The notes below the pieces were generated by a model that did no database searches, was not told where the DNA came from, and saw only the letters and a program-made list of their open reading frames with translations. From Streptomyces spinoverrucosus (GTDB lineage Bacteria; Actinomycetota; Actinomycetes; Streptomycetales; Streptomycetaceae), in NCBI RefSeq assembly GCF_015712165.1, contig NZ_JADPZX010000005.1, positions 1 to 27,922 of the forward strand: a stretch of 27,922 nucleotides of DNA. Direction: 5' to 3'. Position 1 is the first letter of the stretch, and each line of letters begins with the position of its first letter. The position numbers were made by a program, and so were the translations under genes. Shown piece by piece: positions 7,054-13,405 of this stretch.

Positions 7054-7955
7054 GTTCTCTTGCCGTCCGCAAGGCCGCCCCGGCGGCCGGTACGACCCCG
7101 GGCACCGCCCAGGGCCCGCCGCTGCGCCGCCGGATCGCGCTGGTCCCGACGGTGACGCTGCTGCTCGGCGCGCTCTACTGTCTGCTGCCGGTCGCCTGGG
7201 TGGTGGTCGCGTCCACCAAGTCCGGCAGCGAGCTGTTCTCCACGTTCACGTTCCTGCCGGGCACGGGCCTGGCCGACAACCTCACCGACCTCAACGCCTA
7301 CCGCGACGGCGTCTACTGGCAGTGGATGGGCAACTCCGCGTTGTACGCCGGCCTCGGGGCGCTGCTGTCGACGGCGGTGTCGTCCGTCAGCGGCTACGCG
7401 CTCGCGACGTACCGCTTCCGGGGCCGCGAGGCGATCTTCAACGTGCTGCTGGCGGGCGTGCTGATGCCGCCGGTGATCCTCGCGGTCCCGCAGTACCTGC
7501 TGCTGGCCGAGGCCGACCTCACGGACTCCTACCTGTCCGTGCTGCTGCCGCAGATCCTCTCGCCGTACGGCGTCTACCTCTCGCGGATCTACGCGGCCGC
7601 CGCCGTGCCCGCCGACGTCGTGGAGGCCGCCCGGATGGACGGGGCGAACGAGTGGCGGATCTTCACCCGGATCGCGCTGCCGATGATGATCCCGGGGCTG
7701 GTGACGGTGTTCCTGTTCCAGTTCGTGGCGGTCTGGAACAACTTCCTGCTGCCGTACATCATGCTCAGCGACGACGAGAAGTTCCCGATCACGCTCGGCC
7801 TGCACACGCTGCTGGAGCAGGGCGCGAACACACCGGCGCTGTACACGCTGGTGATCACGGGCGCGTTCCTGGCGGTGCTCCCGCTGGTCGCGCTGTTCCT
7901 GGTCGTCCAGCGGTTCTGGAGCCTCGATCTGCTCTCCGGAGCCGTAAAGTCATGA
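7050..7955 (+). CDS. Sugar ABC transporter permease, MalG type
   Basis: The 301-residue partner permease has a first membrane helix at about 25-50 (IALVPTVTLLLGALYCLLPVAWVVVAS). Its EAA loop reads EAARMDGANEWRIFTRIALPMMIPG. The C-terminus VVQRFWSLDLLSGAVKS is typical for MalG/GanQ-like proteins, which begin this tail with FFxLQRYW. The ATG at 7050 overlaps the upstream stop as ATGA and follows an AGGAGG site, so translation is coupled. Its own stop overlaps the start of the LacI gene in the same way, showing that the four genes form one operon. Confidence 0.93.
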   Translation: MSSLAVRKAAPAAGTTPGTAQGPPLRRRIALVPTVTLLLGALYCLLPVAWVVVASTKSGSELFSTFTFLPGTGLADNLTDLNAYRDGVYWQWMGNSALYAGLGALLSTAVSSVSGYALATYRFRGREAIFNVLLAGVLMPPVILAVPQYLLLAEADLTDSYLSVLLPQILSPYGVYLSRIYAAAAVPADVVEAARMDGANEWRIFTRIALPMMIPGLVTVFLFQFVAVWNNFLLPYIMLSDDEKFPITLGLHTLLEQGANTPALYTLVITGAFLAVLPLVALFLVVQRFWSLDLLSGAVKS

Positions 7956-8983
7956 CCATGAGCAACACGGGGGGCCGGCGCAAGCCGCCGACGATTCACG
8001 ACGTGGCGCGCGAGGCGGGCGTCTCGCGCGGCACCGTCTCGCGCGTGCTCAACGGCGGGCACTACGTCAGCCCCGCCGCCCAGGAGGCCGTCAACGCCGC
8101 GATCCGCAGGACGGGTTACGTCGTGAACCGGCACGCCCGGTCGCTGATCACCGGGCGTTCGGACTCGGTCGGTTTTCTGCTGACCGAGCCGCAGGAGCGG
8201 TTCTTCGAGGATCCGAACTTCAATGCGCTGCTGCGCGGTTGCACCCAGGCGCTGGCCCAGCACGACATCCCGCTGCTGCTGATGCTGGCCGGGACGCAGG
8301 ACGAACGGCGGCGCATCACGCGGTACATCACCGCCGGGCACGTCGACGGGGTGCTGCTGGTCTCCAGCCACTCCGGGGATCCGGTGGCGCAGGAGCTGCG
8401 TGAGGCCGGTGTGCCGCTGGTGGCGTGCGGCAAGCCGATCGGGCTGGGGTCGAAGGTGAGTTACGTGGCCGCCGACGACCGGGACGGCGCGCGGGACATG
8501 GTGCGCCATCTGCTGTCGCTCGGGCGGCGCCGGATCGGGGTCGTCACCGGTCCGCTGGACACGCCCGGTGGTGTCGAGCGGCTCGCCGGCTACCGCGAGG
8601 TGCTCACCGAGGCCGGTGTCGAGATCGACGAACGCCTCGTCGTCTCGGGCGACTACAGCCGGGCCAGCGGCGAGGCGGGCGCCGAGCGGCTGCTCGCCCA
8701 GGCGCCCGACATGGACGCGGTGTTCGTCGCCTCCGACCTGATGGCGCAGGGCGTCCTGACGGCACTGCAACGGGCCGGGCGTCGGGTGCCGCAGGACGTG
8801 GCGGTCGGCGGCTTCGACGACTCCCCTGCCGTCGTCGCCGCCAGCCCGGAGCTGACGACCATACGGCAGCCGTGGGACCGGATCAGCGCCGAGATGGTAC
8901 GGGTGCTGCTCGCGCAGATCGGCGGGGAGGATCCGGCGGCGGTGATCCTGCCGACGGAGCTGGTGAGGCGCGAGTCGACGTAG
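7952..8983 (+). CDS. LacI/GalR-family repressor of the galactan genes
   Basis: The 343-residue protein has the N-terminal LacI helix-turn-helix at about 14-35 (TIHDVAREAGVSRGTVSRVLNG), the hinge region NRHARSL and a periplasmic-binding-protein-like sugar domain (about 70-340) with the motifs VGFLLTE, VDGVLLVSSH, VAADD and GGFDDSPAV. It is the local regulator most likely to bind the two CpG-centred operators at 4607-4620 and 4696-4709, parallel to GanR in Bacillus. The effector should be a galacto-oligosaccharide or galactobiose (inferred). The ATG at 7952 overlaps the permease stop (ATGA); a second ATG six bases on is possible. The TAG stop is formed at the edge of a MITE-like insertion. Confidence 0.93.
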   Translation: MTMSNTGGRRKPPTIHDVAREAGVSRGTVSRVLNGGHYVSPAAQEAVNAAIRRTGYVVNRHARSLITGRSDSVGFLLTEPQERFFEDPNFNALLRGCTQALAQHDIPLLLMLAGTQDERRRITRYITAGHVDGVLLVSSHSGDPVAQELREAGVPLVACGKPIGLGSKVSYVAADDRDGARDMVRHLLSLGRRRIGVVTGPLDTPGGVERLAGYREVLTEAGVEIDERLVVSGDYSRASGEAGAERLLAQAPDMDAVFVASDLMAQGVLTALQRAGRRVPQDVAVGGFDDSPAVVAASPELTTIRQPWDRISAEMVRVLLAQIGGEDPAAVILPTELVRREST

Positions 8984-9140
8984 GGCCTGTCCGGCGGATC
9001 ATGCCGCAGACGCGGGGTCTGGCACGCCGATCTGCGGCGTTGTCGTCTGTCGCCGACTCCCTCCTCCGCCTTGCAGTTCGACGCTCCCCCACGCTCGAAC
9101 GCGCTCGCGCAGGGGCACCTGATCCGCCGGACAGGCCCTA
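8981..9140. mobile_element. MITE-like element (156 bp) with 19-bp perfect terminal inverted repeats and TA target duplication
   Basis: The left end GGGCCTGTCCGGCGGATCA (8983-9001) is the exact reverse complement of 9120-9138. Both ends are flanked by TA (8981-8982 and 9139-9140), so the target duplication is TA, as in IS630/Tc1-type elements. There is no coding capacity. Inside, GCCGCAGA (9003-9010) pairs with TCTGCGGC (9031-9038). Removing the element and one TA restores ACG-TAA-GGG, that is, the original stop codon TAA of the LacI gene, now read as TAG. It could be mobilised by a transposase elsewhere in the genome. The hairpin potential may also end the operon transcript. Confidence 0.75.
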
Positions 9141-9161
9141 AGGGCGTGGCCGGGTCGGCAA

Positions 9162-9175
9162 CCGATCAGGATCGG
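9162..9175. promoter_or_regulatory. Palindrome upstream of the VOC gene
   Basis: CCGATCAGGATCGG has 5-bp perfect arms around CAGG and lies 85 bp upstream of the VOC start. It could be an operator. A TAGCGT hexamer about 25 bp downstream is a weak -10 candidate. No known family consensus was recognised. Confidence 0.35.
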
Positions 9176-9259
9176 AGAAGCCGCCCGCCGCTCCACCGGC
9201 CTAGCGTGAGGGCACCGACGGTGAACGCCCGTCGGAACGCCCACACGGAGGAGTACGCC

Positions 9260-9610
9260 ATGACCGCCGGCCTGCAAACGATCATCTACCCCGTCAAGGA
9301 CGTCGACCGGGCGAAGTCCCTGTTCAGCGCGCTGCTGGGGGTGGAGCCGCACACGGACCAGCCCTACTACGTCGGTTTCCGGTACGCCGAGCAGGAGATC
9401 GGCCTCGACCCGAACGGCCACGCCCAGGGCCTGACCGGCCCGGTCCCCTTCTGGCACGTGGCCGACATCCGGGCCACGCTCGCGGCGCTGCTGGCCGCGG
9501 GCGCCGAGGCGCTGCAGGACGTACGGGACGTCGGGGCCGGCCGGCTGATCGCCTCGGTGAAGGACCCGGACGGCAACCTGATCGGCCTGCTCCAGGACCA
9601 GACCGACTGA
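9260..9610 (+). CDS. VOC-superfamily (glyoxalase/bleomycin-resistance fold) protein
   Basis: The 116-residue single-domain protein shows the vicinal-oxygen-chelate pattern. It begins with a strand and helix of the form IIYPVKDVDRAKSLFSALLGV, a second module starts at about residue 64 with PFWHVADIRATLAALLAAGAEAL, and it ends in VKDPDGNLIGLLQD. Members include dioxygenases, glyoxalases and antibiotic-binding proteins; the substrate cannot be told here. The ATG at 9260 has ACGGAGGAG at ideal spacing. A MarR-type regulator gene follows on the same strand after 76 bp, a common pairing that suggests stress- or drug-responsive control. Confidence 0.85.
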   Translation: MTAGLQTIIYPVKDVDRAKSLFSALLGVEPHTDQPYYVGFRYAEQEIGLDPNGHAQGLTGPVPFWHVADIRATLAALLAAGAEALQDVRDVGAGRLIASVKDPDGNLIGLLQDQTD

Positions 9611-9643
9611 GTCCGCGTGTGCCGATTAATGCACGCACACTAG

Positions 9644-9680
9644 TTGCACACTCAATAAGTGGCCGGATCGGTGTTACCGT
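9644..9680 (+). promoter_or_regulatory. Candidate promoter/operator for the MarR gene
   Basis: TACCGT (9675-9680) fits TANNNT and ends 6 bp before the ATG at 9687, which suggests a leaderless transcript. No Shine-Dalgarno sequence is visible. Upstream, TTGCACACTCAA (9644-9655) has the TTG...CAA ends of MarR-type sites and could be an autoregulatory operator. No good -35 box at normal spacing was found. Confidence 0.35.
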
Positions 9681-9686
9681 GCGGAT

Positions 9687-10076
9687 ATGGCAGCGAACAC
9701 GGTCGGCACCGGGCTGGAGCAGCGGTGGCGGGACATCCTGTCGGTGCACGCGCGCACGATGTGCGAGATCGACCGCGTGCTCCATCCGCACGGGCTCGGT
9801 GCGAGCGACTTCGAGGTGCTGGACATGCTCGCGACCGAGGCGCCCGAGGTGGGCGACCACTGCCGGGTGCAGAACCTGGTGGGACGGGTCCACCTCAGCC
9901 AGAGCGCCCTCTCCCGCCTCATCGGCCGGCTGGAGAAGGACGGCCTGGTCGAACGCTCCATGTGTGTCGAGGACCGGCGGGGCGTGTGGGTCGCCCTCAC
10001 CGACAGGGGCCGCGCCCTGCACGCCGAGGTGCTGCCCCTGCAGCGGGCGGCGCTGGCACGGATGCTGACGGGCTGA
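9687..10076 (+). CDS. MarR-family transcriptional regulator
   Basis: The 129-residue protein has the MarR winged-helix layout. It opens with a dimerisation helix (EQRWRDILSVHARTMCEIDRVLHPHGLGASDFEVLDMLAT). The recognition helix is LVGRVHLSQSALSRLIGRLEKDGLVERSMCVEDRRGVWVALTDRGRALHAEV, where the DRR-GVWV wing is diagnostic. Two cysteines near the front (C26 and one in the DHCRVQ segment) could be redox-responsive, but this is not demonstrated. The start at 9687 is set by the family N-terminus; a leaderless message is likely. It probably regulates itself and perhaps the upstream VOC gene. Confidence 0.9.
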   Translation: MAANTVGTGLEQRWRDILSVHARTMCEIDRVLHPHGLGASDFEVLDMLATEAPEVGDHCRVQNLVGRVHLSQSALSRLIGRLEKDGLVERSMCVEDRRGVWVALTDRGRALHAEVLPLQRAALARMLTG

Positions 10077-10113
10077 GCCGCTTCGCCGACCGGGGCAGCG
10101 GCAGCGCGGTCCT

Positions 10114-10206
10114 CAGCTCGTCGAAGTGGCCACCGAGCAGGGCGACCTGGCCGGCGCGGGCAACCCCACGGCCGTCGACCGGCTCCTGGAGCGCACCACC
10201 GAGTGA
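10114..10206 (+). pseudogene. C-terminal gene remnant, about 30 codons
   Basis: From 10114 a frame with almost exclusively G/C in the third position reads QLVEVATEQGDLAGAGNP and continues TAVDRLLERTTE to a TGA at 10204-10206. It has no start codon. The frame is not that of the preceding MarR gene. Codon use looks like real coding sequence, so it is probably the tail of a deleted gene. No family was recognised. Confidence 0.35.
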
Positions 10207-10218
10207 CGCCGGAGGGGT

Positions 10219-11025
10219 TCACAGGACGAACTCGGCCCCGTCCGGCAGGACCTCGACACCCGCCTCGGCCGCCTGCACACGGGCCGGCGAGGCGGGGTCG
10301 AGCAGGGCGTTGGCGTCGTCGAGACGGGTGTGGATACGGCGGAGCCCGGCCGGCGGGGCGACGGCGCTGTCGGCGGTCGCGAAGAAGGTGCCGTCCAGCA
10401 GGGCACAGTCGGCGCCCGCCAGCAGTTCGTCCAGCTCAGCGTCCCAGCCGGCCAGGCGCGGCGCGTAGACGAGCACGCCGCCGGTGGCCAGGTCCTCGAT
10501 GCGGTACGCCGTGACCCAGCACTCGTCCGCGGCGCGCCGCGGCAGATAGGCCGGCGCGGACGCCCCGACGGGGTGGGCGGTGACGACCAGACCGCCGGAC
10601 AGCACGAAGCCGCCCGCGGTGAGGCTGTCGTACCACTCCCACGGCGCATACCGGTCGACCATGGCGCGCGCGGGTGCCAGCGCGGCGAGGACGGGGGGCG
10701 CCGCGTACACCTTCAGGCCCGGCCCTCCGCGCAGCTCGGCCAGACCGGACACGTGTTCGGGTTCGGCGTCCGTCAGCAGCACACCCCGCACCGGTGTGGG
10801 CCGGCGGCCCGGGCCCGGCCACAGGGCCGAGGTGGCGGTGAGCTGGGCGCGGAGGTCCGGCGAGGCGTTCAGCAGCCACCAGTCCCGCGAATTGCCGGTG
10901 ACGGCGGCCGCCTCCTGGGTACGGGAGGGCAGCTTGCCGTCACGGGCGGCGGCGCACGGCGTGCAGCCGCAGTTCCACCGCGGGAAGCCGCCACCGGCCG
11001 CGGTGCCGAGCAGGACGACCCTCAA
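10219..11025 (-). CDS. pqqB: PqqB-like metallo-beta-lactamase-fold protein (orphan)
   Basis: The product matches the PqqB family of pyrroloquinoline quinone biosynthesis. It starts RVVLLGTAAGGGFPRWNCGC, has C19, C21 and C24 in the usual Cys-x-Cys-x2-Cys site, and shows the family block WWLLNASPDLRAQL. Where known PqqB has a TDxxxDH-type motif, this protein has TDAEPEH (H91). No pqqA, C, D or E gene is in the window, so it may serve another oxidation reaction or an incomplete pathway. A TTG at 11025 is the only start that gives the family N-terminus (268 residues; GGGGG upstream). An ATG at 11112 would add an unrelated arginine-rich leader. Enterobacterial PqqB is a little longer, about 300 residues. 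Confidence 0.8.
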   Translation of the reverse strand: MRVVLLGTAAGGGFPRWNCGCTPCAAARDGKLPSRTQEAAAVTGNSRDWWLLNASPDLRAQLTATSALWPGPGRRPTPVRGVLLTDAEPEHVSGLAELRGGPGLKVYAAPPVLAALAPARAMVDRYAPWEWYDSLTAGGFVLSGGLVVTAHPVGASAPAYLPRRAADECWVTAYRIEDLATGGVLVYAPRLAGWDAELDELLAGADCALLDGTFFATADSAVAPPAGLRRIHTRLDDANALLDPASPARVQAAEAGVEVLPDGAEFVL

Positions 11026-11161
11026 GACGACCCCCGACGTTCCTTCGCTGCGAGTCCTTTCGCTGGGGTCTTCCCACCGCACAGGGCGTGACCACCCTGG
11101 CGCGGGGCACATTTCAGGCCGACCTCGGCACGCGTCGGTGGGGCGGAACCCCGCGTGACGT

Positions 11162-11186
11162 GGGCGTTCACCCGAGGTGAACGCCC
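11162..11186 (-). terminator. Perfect 11-bp stem-loop after the SseB-like gene
   Basis: GGGCGTTCACC (11162-11172) and GGTGAACGCCC (11176-11186) pair perfectly around a CGA loop, 4 bp past the stop of the leftward SseB-like gene. It separates that gene from pqqB. Confidence 0.75.
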
Positions 11187-11190
11187 TGAC

Positions 11191-11598
11191 TCAGTACTCC
11201 GGACGGGCCAGCAGGGTGCGGACGCCGTCCGAGGTGAGCGTCAGACCGTGCGACGAGCTGCCGTCGATGGTGAGGGACAGCTCGTCGGACGGCCACTGTG
11301 AGGCGAGGGCGCCGAGCGGCACGAGGCGGTAGCGGGAGACGAACGGCAGCAGCTCGGCCATCTCCAGCTCGGAGGTGAACACGGGCACCACCGGGCGCCC
11401 GTCCGGTTCCTCCAGCACGGGCAGCGCCACCGCGGTGGGGTCGGCTGCCTCCTCGTCCATGGCGTCGTCCGGCACGGGAACGAGCACCTCGCTGCTCGCG
11501 AGCGTGTCCAGCGCCGACTCGTCCTCGGTGTTCACGACGAGCGCGTCCAGCGCCCGCTGGGCCGGTGTGGGGGTGGGGTCGTTCGCGGGTGTCTCCAT
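11191..11598 (-). CDS. SseB-family (SseB N-terminal domain-like) protein
   Basis: The 135-residue acidic protein contains ALDALVVNTEDESALDTLASSEVLVPVP at the front and RPVVPVFTSELEMAELLPF in the middle, both typical of the SseB N-terminal domain found in many Streptomyces proteins of unknown role. The rest (VPLGALASQWPSDELSLTIDGSS..GLTLTSDGVRTLLA) also fits that domain. It has no signal peptide and is probably cytoplasmic. The ATG at 11598 has AGGGAA upstream. Cellular function is unknown; the link of the family name to serine sensitivity or secretion in enterobacteria does not transfer directly. Confidence 0.75.
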   Translation of the reverse strand: METPANDPTPTPAQRALDALVVNTEDESALDTLASSEVLVPVPDDAMDEEAADPTAVALPVLEEPDGRPVVPVFTSELEMAELLPFVSRYRLVPLGALASQWPSDELSLTIDGSSSHGLTLTSDGVRTLLARPEY

Positions 11599-11740
11599 GG
11601 CGGATTCCCTGGTCGTGGCGGTCGTGGGGGCCCGCCCGGGCCAAGATCGGACTCCGGTGCGGCCCTCGACGCGTACCCCGGCCGGTGGAGGTCATTCCCC
11701 TTCGCGACGACCAATCCTCGACACCCCGGCCGACCCGGCC

Positions 11741-13405
11741 TCACGAGTCCTGTGGCCCGTGGACCTCAGGGTCGGCCGGACTCAGCCGCAGCACCGTGCC
11801 CTCCCCGTTGGCCGCGAGCAGCAGCGCGTCGTCCGCGGCGACCGCCAGCCCGGCGAAGAGGTACGGCGCCCCCGGCATGCCGCCCGCGAAGAGGGCGGGC
11901 TGGGTGCGGGGAACGACGCCCGGGGGCCGCCCGACCGGCAGGTCCTCGGCGTCGGTCCTGCTCTCTCCCGTGGTGAGAGAGATCGCCCGGAGCCTGCGCC
12001 GGGCTGTCTCCACCGTGAAGATCTCGTCGCCCAGGACCACCAGTCCCTGGGGCGCCCCGAGCCCGTCCGCGACGGTCACCGCGCTCCCGTCCTCCTCGAT
12101 CCGCAGCACCGCCCCGAGCCGGTCGTCGCTGATGTAACAGCGCCCGTCGGCGTCGAAGGCCACGTCCACGGGATGGTCGAGCCCTTCGGCGCGGACGGTG
12201 AGGGTGTCGCGGTCGTCGATGGCCACGATTCTTCCGGCGTCCGTCTCGGCCACGACGAGGGAGCCGTCCGGGCCCACCGCGATGCCCAGGGGCCGACGCA
12301 GTCCGGCGGCCCGTTCCCGTGTGGTCCGCTGCTCGGGGTCGTAGGTCTGGACAGTGCCGTACTGCGAGGTCAGGTGCAGCAGTCCGCCGTCGGCCGCGAT
12401 GCCGTGGGAGAAGTGCAGCAGGGCGTGCGTGGTGACGCCGCCACCCTGCGGGCCGTGGGTCGGCTCGCCCTCGTGGGTGTCCGCCGGGCTCGCCAGCCGG
12501 TAGTGGTCGGCCGCGTACACCGTGCCGCCCAGGTCGACCGTCACCCCGTACGGGCCGTCCAGCCCGCGCGGCACGAGCTCCCGGGTGCGCCCGTCCGGAC
12601 GCAGCTCGGTGATGCCGCCGCTGGCGTAGCTGGAGACGAACATGCGGTTCTCGGCGTCGAAGGCCGCGTTGTCCAGCCCCACCACCCCGCTGGTGACGAG
12701 CGTCCGGGAGCCGGTGCCGTGCAGGTCGATGCGGGTCACGATGCCTTCCACGCCCCGCGACAGGACGTGCAGCACACCGCCCTGGTCGAAGCGGACGGCG
12801 ACCGGCTGGTGCACGTCCTCGGCGACCACCTCGGGCGCACCGCCGTCCGGCGGGATCCGCCAGACCTGGGCGCTGATCATGTGCGGGTAGTAGAGGTGGC
12901 CGTCCGGGCCGAGCTGCATCGCGTTGCCCAGGGCCAGGCCCTCGGTGAGCACCACGGGGTCGCGGCCGTCGGGGAACAGCTCCAGCAGCCGTCCGTCCGG
13001 CTTCATCTCGTTGACGAACAGCCGGTCGCCGACGCAGGTGATGCCGTTGGGGTTGGTCACGTCGTCGCAGACGAGGGTGTACGCGCCGTCGGGGCCGCGC
13101 CGCCAGACCCGGCCGGGGACCAGGTCGGCGATGTACATCGACCCGTCCGCGCCGAAGGCGAGGTCGTCCGGCGACTGGACGGGACTGTCCATCGGCACGA
13201 TCACGTCGAGGTCACCTGTGGCCGGGTCGACGGCGCTGATCCGGCCGGCGAGGAACTCGGCGACGTACAGCCGCCCGTCGGGGCCGAAGGCGACGCCGTT
13301 GGAACCCCACAGCCGGTTGGGCGGGTTGAGGCGTTCCACCTGCCACCGGGTGCTCCGCGTCCCGGTGCCGCCGGTCTCGTCGAAGCGGCTGGGGAGCGCG
13401 GTCAC
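11741..13405 (-). CDS. Twelve-repeat SMP-30/NHL-type double beta-propeller protein
   Basis: The 554-residue protein is built of about twelve repeats of the form GVAFGPDGRLYVAEFLAGRI, including the starts SNGVAFG, PDDLAFG, PNGITCV, GNAMQLG, PVAVRFD, LDNAAFD, PYGVTVD, SHGIAAD, PLGIAVG, PVDVAFD, PQGLVVL and FAGLAVA. Twelve blades would make two six-bladed propellers in one chain, twice the size of SMP-30 lactonases. No signal peptide is seen. The GTG at 13405 overlaps the stop of the upstream monooxygenase (GTGA), so the two are translated together. Lactone or ester hydrolysis of the monooxygenase product is a reasonable inference. A Vgb-like lyase or a purely binding role is possible. A small GGCCG-ACC-CGGCC hairpin (11728-11740) follows the stop. 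Confidence 0.8.
   Translation of the reverse strand: MTALPSRFDETGGTGTRSTRWQVERLNPPNRLWGSNGVAFGPDGRLYVAEFLAGRISAVDPATGDLDVIVPMDSPVQSPDDLAFGADGSMYIADLVPGRVWRRGPDGAYTLVCDDVTNPNGITCVGDRLFVNEMKPDGRLLELFPDGRDPVVLTEGLALGNAMQLGPDGHLYYPHMISAQVWRIPPDGGAPEVVAEDVHQPVAVRFDQGGVLHVLSRGVEGIVTRIDLHGTGSRTLVTSGVVGLDNAAFDAENRMFVSSYASGGITELRPDGRTRELVPRGLDGPYGVTVDLGGTVYAADHYRLASPADTHEGEPTHGPQGGGVTTHALLHFSHGIAADGGLLHLTSQYGTVQTYDPEQRTTRERAAGLRRPLGIAVGPDGSLVVAETDAGRIVAIDDRDTLTVRAEGLDHPVDVAFDADGRCYISDDRLGAVLRIEEDGSAVTVADGLGAPQGLVVLGDEIFTVETARRRLRAISLTTGESRTDAEDLPVGRPPGVVPRTQPALFAGGMPGAPYLFAGLAVAADDALLLAANGEGTVLRLSPADPEVHGPQDS

Noticed and set aside
11026..11112. Longer pqqB start at ATG 11112
   Set aside because: It adds 29 residues (MCPAPGWSRPVRWEDPSERT...) absent from the family. 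The TTG at 11025 gives the conserved N-terminus.
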